This document shows, in pieces, positions 60,840 through 64,000 of a stretch of 64,000 nucleotides of DNA. Each line of letters opens with the position of its first letter. Position 1 is the first letter of the stretch. This DNA comes from Nocardia higoensis (lineage in GTDB: Bacteria; Actinomycetota; Actinomycetes; Mycobacteriales; Mycobacteriaceae). The notes under the pieces are model-generated. The model worked only from the letters and a program-made list of their open reading frames with translations. It was not told the DNA's origin and ran no database searches. The stretch covers positions 744,001 through 808,000 of the forward strand of contig NZ_JADLQN010000002.1 of NCBI RefSeq assembly GCF_015477835.1, read 5' to 3'. Both the position numbers and the translations under genes were made by a program.

Positions 60840-62198
60840 TCAGAGGATGGCGCCGGGGTTCAGGATGCCGTGGGGGTCGAGGGCGTTCTTGATGCGTGCG
60901 GTCAGGGCGATGACCTCGGGGCCGACCTGGTCGGGCAGCCACGCCTTCTTCAGGCGGCCCACGCCGTGTTCGCCGGTGATCGTGCCGCCGAGAGCGATGG
61001 CCAGGTCCATGATCTCGCCGAAAGCCTGGTGCGCGCGGGCTGTGTTCGCCGGGTCGGCGGGATCGTGAACGATCAGGGGGTGGGTGTTGCCGTCACCGGC
61101 GTGGGCGATGACCGAGACGGTGACGTCGTTGCGGGCGGCGATGGCGGCGATGCCGGAGACCAGCGCGCCGAGGCGGGGCAGGGGCACGCCGACGTCTTCG
61201 AGCAGCAGCGGGCCGATCTTCTCCACCGCCGGAATCGCGTAGCGGCGGGCGGCGGTGAAGGCCTCTCCTTCGGCCGGGTCGTCGGTGTGGAAAACCTCCG
61301 AGGCGCCGGCTTTCTCGCACGCCCGCGCCATGATCTCGGCTTCCCTGGCGGCGAATTCACCGGGAGCGTCGGAGCGGGCCACCAGCAACGCGGCGGCGGC
61401 GCGGTCCAGGCCCATACGCAATTCGTCCTCGACGGCGTTGATGGCGACCCGGTCCATGAATTCCAGCATCGACGGTCGCAGTTCGCCGGTGATGGCGAGA
61501 ATGGCTTCGGTGGCCGAGTCCAGCGTGGCGAAGCTCGCGACCACGGTGGTCTGACGAGGCTGTGCGGGCAGCAGCCGCAAGGTGAGTTCCGTGATGACGC
61601 CGAGGGTTCCCTCGCTGCCGACGAACAGCTTGGTCAGCGACAGGCCCGCGGAGTCCTTCAGGCGCGGACCGCCGAGCCGGACCGGGGTGCCGTCGGCGAG
61701 CACCACCTCCATGCCGAGGACGTAGTCGGTGGTGACGCCGTACTTCACGCAGCACAGACCACCCGCGTTGGTGGCCGCGTTGCCGCCGATCGAGCAGATC
61801 TCGAAGGACGACGGGTCGGGCGGATACCACAGGCCGTGGTCGGCGACCGCGCGCTTGACCTCGGCATTGAGCAGTCCGGGCTGCACGACGGCGGTCCGGG
61901 TCACCGGGTCGACGGTGATCTCGCGCATCCGCTCGGTGCTCAGCACCAGCCCGCCGTCGAGCGCGGTGGCCCCGCCGGACAGGCCCGAGCCGGCACCGCG
62001 CGGCACCACCGGAACCCGGTGTTCGTGCGCCCAGCGCAAGGTGGCGACCACGTCGGCGGTGCCGTGCGCGCGCACCAGGGCCAGCGGTTGCCCGGCAGCC
62101 GGGTCCTTCGCCCAGTCCTGCCGGTAGGCTGCCAGCAGATCGCGATCGGTGTGCAGGGCGCCTTCGGACAGCGCGGCCGCGAGCTCGTGCAGATCCAC
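60840..62198 (-). CDS. FAD-linked oxidase, glycolate oxidase GlcD/D-lactate dehydrogenase-like
   Basis: The 452-residue flavoenzyme has a PCMH-type FAD domain (VPRGAGSGLSGGATALDGGLVL near 70; GGNAATNAGGLCCVKYG near 140, the FAD contact) and a C-terminal substrate domain ending GEHGVGRLKKAWL and KNALDPHGILNPGAIL, typical of GlcD and D-lactate/2-hydroxyglutarate dehydrogenases. No separate FAD/Fe-S subunits (GlcE, GlcF) are adjacent. The GTG start lies 6 nt after a TAGCGT box on the minus strand. Substrate is a 2-hydroxy acid by family inference. Confidence 0.87.
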   Translation of the reverse strand: MDLHELAAALSEGALHTDRDLLAAYRQDWAKDPAAGQPLALVRAHGTADVVATLRWAHEHRVPVVPRGAGSGLSGGATALDGGLVLSTERMREITVDPVTRTAVVQPGLLNAEVKRAVADHGLWYPPDPSSFEICSIGGNAATNAGGLCCVKYGVTTDYVLGMEVVLADGTPVRLGGPRLKDSAGLSLTKLFVGSEGTLGVITELTLRLLPAQPRQTTVVASFATLDSATEAILAITGELRPSMLEFMDRVAINAVEDELRMGLDRAAAALLVARSDAPGEFAAREAEIMARACEKAGASEVFHTDDPAEGEAFTAARRYAIPAVEKIGPLLLEDVGVPLPRLGALVSGIAAIAARNDVTVSVIAHAGDGNTHPLIVHDPADPANTARAHQAFGEIMDLAIALGGTITGEHGVGRLKKAWLPDQVGPEVIALTARIKNALDPHGILNPGAIL

Positions 62199-62392
62199 TC
62201 CGTCACGCTACCCCGGTCGGAGCGGTATCCCGGGTGGATTTCGGCAGCGTGAATTTCGCCGCCCGGAGTGGTTTTTCCCTCGCGTCCGGGCAACAATCTG
62301 TTCGGGTGCGGGCGTCGCAGGCAGGGTCGTTCACCGGCGAGGCCGCTCGCGGTCGGGGCTGATGGCAGACAACACCGAGGGAGGGCTCGACC

Positions 62393-62704
62393 ATGCGCAC
62401 CGAAGGACAGGACGCCCACGATCTCGTGGCCGCGGCATTCGCCGACGAATTCGACGACACCGCAGTCGATCTGGAAGTTCTGCGGCGCATCCACAGCGGA
62501 GATTTCACCCGGTGGTCGGCGGCGCTGGAAGGATCCGGGCTGTTCGACAAGCAGGCCCTGGAGCGGATCGTGGCGCGCTGGCGCGAGAACCCGGAATCGC
62601 TGATCGGCGCGCTCCTCGCCGACGCCGACGACGTGACCCGCCGCCGCTGGTCGATGGCGTGGTCGGGGCTGGATCGCCCGGAGCCACTGAGCCGGATCGG
62701 CTGA
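62393..62704 (+). CDS. Small protein of unknown function
   Basis: A 103-residue, probably helical, acidic protein (DAHDLVAAAFADEFDD, then ERIVARWRENPESLIGALLAD). GGGAGGG lies 6-12 nt before the ATG and the composition is protein-like, so it is probably real. It is divergent from the FAD oxidase and convergent with the peptidase gene. No family recognised. Confidence 0.6.
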   Translation: MRTEGQDAHDLVAAAFADEFDDTAVDLEVLRRIHSGDFTRWSAALEGSGLFDKQALERIVARWRENPESLIGALLADADDVTRRRWSMAWSGLDRPEPLSRIG

Positions 62705-62806
62705 TCCGCATCGGCGTCGACCACCGCGAGATCGACCACCGCGAGCGGAAACGGCGAGCAGGCGGGTGGCCGAACCAGCCGAGGGCGGCCGAATCCGGCA
62801 CGGTGC

Positions 62807-63445
62807 TCAGCGCAACAGCTCGACCGACGGCCCGTCGACCACCACGACCTCGTCGTCGTTCAACGCCCAGTGCGCGACACCGGCCGCTCGATACTCCTCC
62901 GCCAGCCGGGTGCTCGCGCCGTCCGGATCGGTCGGCGAATCCACGTGCGGCACGATCCGCCGATCGACGAGCCCGAGCCCGTCCCACTGCGGCTCCACCC
63001 CACAGGCCGGCGACACCTCGGCAGGATCGTCGATCGACTCGATGCCGTGCAGATCCGGGGTCAGCAGACAGGCCCCCGCGCTGTACCCGGCGTAGACCAG
63101 GGCGTCCTCGGCGAGCAGTGCGGGCAGCACCCGATCCGCGCCGCTGCGAGCGAATTGCGCCCGCAGCACGAAGGTATTGCCCCCGCGCACCCACACCATC
63201 GGGAATCCGCGCAGTGCCGCGTCCAGCTCCTCCGGACGCCCGGCGTAGTCGCGCAGATCCAGCACCTCGGGCGCGTAGCCGTGGCGGCGCAGCGGGACCA
63301 GGTCGCTGGTGACCGCTGCCTGCCAGGCGGCGGGCCAGGCATCGCAGGCGTTCGGGATCACCGCCACCCGGCCCGGCTCTCCGACGAGCCGGGCCAGCCG
63401 GTCGGCGTGCCTGCCGAACCGATAGGAAGCCAGGAACAGGCGCAC
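62807..63445 (-). CDS. Peptidase S51 family protein (dipeptidase E-like)
   Basis: The 212-residue protein has a glutamine-amidotransferase-like fold with the nucleophile Ser in AGYSAGACLL near residue 114, MVWVRGGNTFVLR near 83 and PHVDSP near 160, as in alpha-aspartyl dipeptidases and cyanophycinase relatives. It lies 10 nt after the next gene upstream on the same strand, so they are probably co-transcribed. The GTG at 63445 begins exactly at the first strand. Confidence 0.82.
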   Translation of the reverse strand: MRLFLASYRFGRHADRLARLVGEPGRVAVIPNACDAWPAAWQAAVTSDLVPLRRHGYAPEVLDLRDYAGRPEELDAALRGFPMVWVRGGNTFVLRAQFARSGADRVLPALLAEDALVYAGYSAGACLLTPDLHGIESIDDPAEVSPACGVEPQWDGLGLVDRRIVPHVDSPTDPDGASTRLAEEYRAAGVAHWALNDDEVVVVDGPSVELLR

Positions 63446-63455
63446 GACCGCCCGA

Positions 63456-64000
63456 TCAGATCGTGAAGGCCAGATTGCGGACCAGTTGCAAACCGAGCTT
63501 CTCCTCGCCCGCGAAGTCGATCTCGCCGAGATGATCCTCGAGAGCCACCCGGCCACCGCCCAGGCGCACGAAAAGCCCGGAGTCCAGGGTGATCTGCACC
63601 GTGGGCGGCTCGGCGAAGCTCTCGACGAAGCCGGCGCGCTCGGCGACCTCTATCCGCAGGGCCCGCGCGAGTTCGCCGGTCAGCACGAACTCCACCCGCG
63701 ACCCGGCGGGTGCCTTGCCCAGCTTGGCGACCACGCGGGGGATCGAGCCCGCGAACTCCACGAAGGCCCGCTCGCCGCGCGTACCCCCCACGGCGACCCG
63801 CACGCCGAGCGAATCGGCGATATCGAGTTCGTGCAACCAGCAGTCGAACAACCGCACGCGCATGAAGCGGGCGTAGGGGACCTGGCCGATCGGCGAGATA
63901 GTCGGGGCGGCCCATTCGGCGTCGGTCATGGCGGCCAGTGCCGCCCGGCGACGGTCGGTGACCTCGCGGTAGAGCGCGAGCAGGCGGGTGCCGGACAGCG
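63456..64000 (-). CDS. Maleylpyruvate isomerase/mycothiol-dependent enzyme family protein (partial)
   Basis: The reading frame runs off the right edge; about 181 residues are visible and the N terminus is missing. EVTDRRRAALAAMTDAEWAAPT and RFMRVRLFDCWLHELDIADSLG fit the MDMPI N-terminal four-helix domain (DinB-like, with a metal-binding His), and the last 90 residues fit the MDMPI C-terminal domain. Members act with mycothiol as cofactor or on unknown substrates. It is upstream of, and probably operonic with, the S51 peptidase gene. Confidence 0.8.
   Translation of the reverse strand, partial: LSGTRLLALYREVTDRRRAALAAMTDAEWAAPTISPIGQVPYARFMRVRLFDCWLHELDIADSLGVRVAVGGTRGERAFVEFAGSIPRVVAKLGKAPAGSRVEFVLTGELARALRIEVAERAGFVESFAEPPTVQITLDSGLFVRLGGGRVALEDHLGEIDFAGEEKLGLQLVRNLAFTI

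Overview
The window is high-GC actinobacterial chromosome. Gene content and order point to a mycolate-containing member of the Mycobacteriales, most likely Nocardia or a close relative. From memory, the order amiA1-like / Rv3304-like / lpdA / glpD / lhr / nei / pcd / lrp / lat / accA3 / sseA / maf / accE5 / accD5 / birA / PH-domain / GtrA / purK / purE / fadE25 follows the Mycobacterium tuberculosis Rv3305c-Rv3274c block, with local insertions. Many genes begin 6-7 nt after a TAnnnT -10 box, which suggests leaderless mRNAs.

Region 1 (1-21.4 kb) holds an M20 amidohydrolase, a GGCT-like protein, LpdA, two proline-rich envelope proteins, a PLP aminotransferase, divergent glpK/glpD, a TetR gene coupled to an HpnE-like FAD enzyme, a histidine phosphatase, the repair genes lhr and nei, and a GMC oxidoreductase. 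Region 2 (21.4-25.2 kb) is a conservon-type operon (kinase, roadblock, DUF742) with no CvnD GTPase, followed by an initiator tRNA-Met. Region 3 (25.2-29.3 kb) is the lysine catabolic set pcd / lrp / lat. Region 4 (29.3-34.1 kb) carries a solitary TnpB element inserted at the 5' end of a Ser/Thr kinase gene, whose only available start codons now lie in the transposon right end. Region 5 (34.1-48.9 kb) contains acyl-CoA carboxylase genes accA3, accE5 and accD5 with birA, an SseA-like rhodanese whose catalytic Cys is Ser, a divergent three-Cys winged-helix regulator, maf, a two-component pair, purK/purE, a TetR gene and fadE25.

Region 6 (48.9-60.0 kb) is a genomic island in the 3' end of fadE25. 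It is bounded by direct repeats of that 3' end (46 bp identical, 61 of 63 over the longer core). A 42-codon C-terminal relic of a tyrosine integrase lies just inside the left repeat. The cargo is a DUF5919-type regulator overlapping an inositol-monophosphatase-family gene; a divergent small ORF with a perfect Shine-Dalgarno sequence; a MoaA-like radical SAM protein fused to a CYTH triphosphate-binding domain, with a nested start at the domain junction; a tandem pair of P450s resembling CYP157 (no ExxR) and CYP154; a weakly resolvase-like protein; and a lower-GC PIN_8-like nuclease gene. This island is the best candidate for an undescribed system: a possible nucleotide-modifying pathway plus a possible defence gene.

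Region 7 (60.0-64 kb) returns to ordinary chromosome: a coiled-coil protein, a small GNAT, a GlcD-like FAD oxidase, a small unknown, an S51 peptidase and a truncated mycothiol-dependent-type enzyme. All functional statements come from reading motifs and recalling families; no database search was run.
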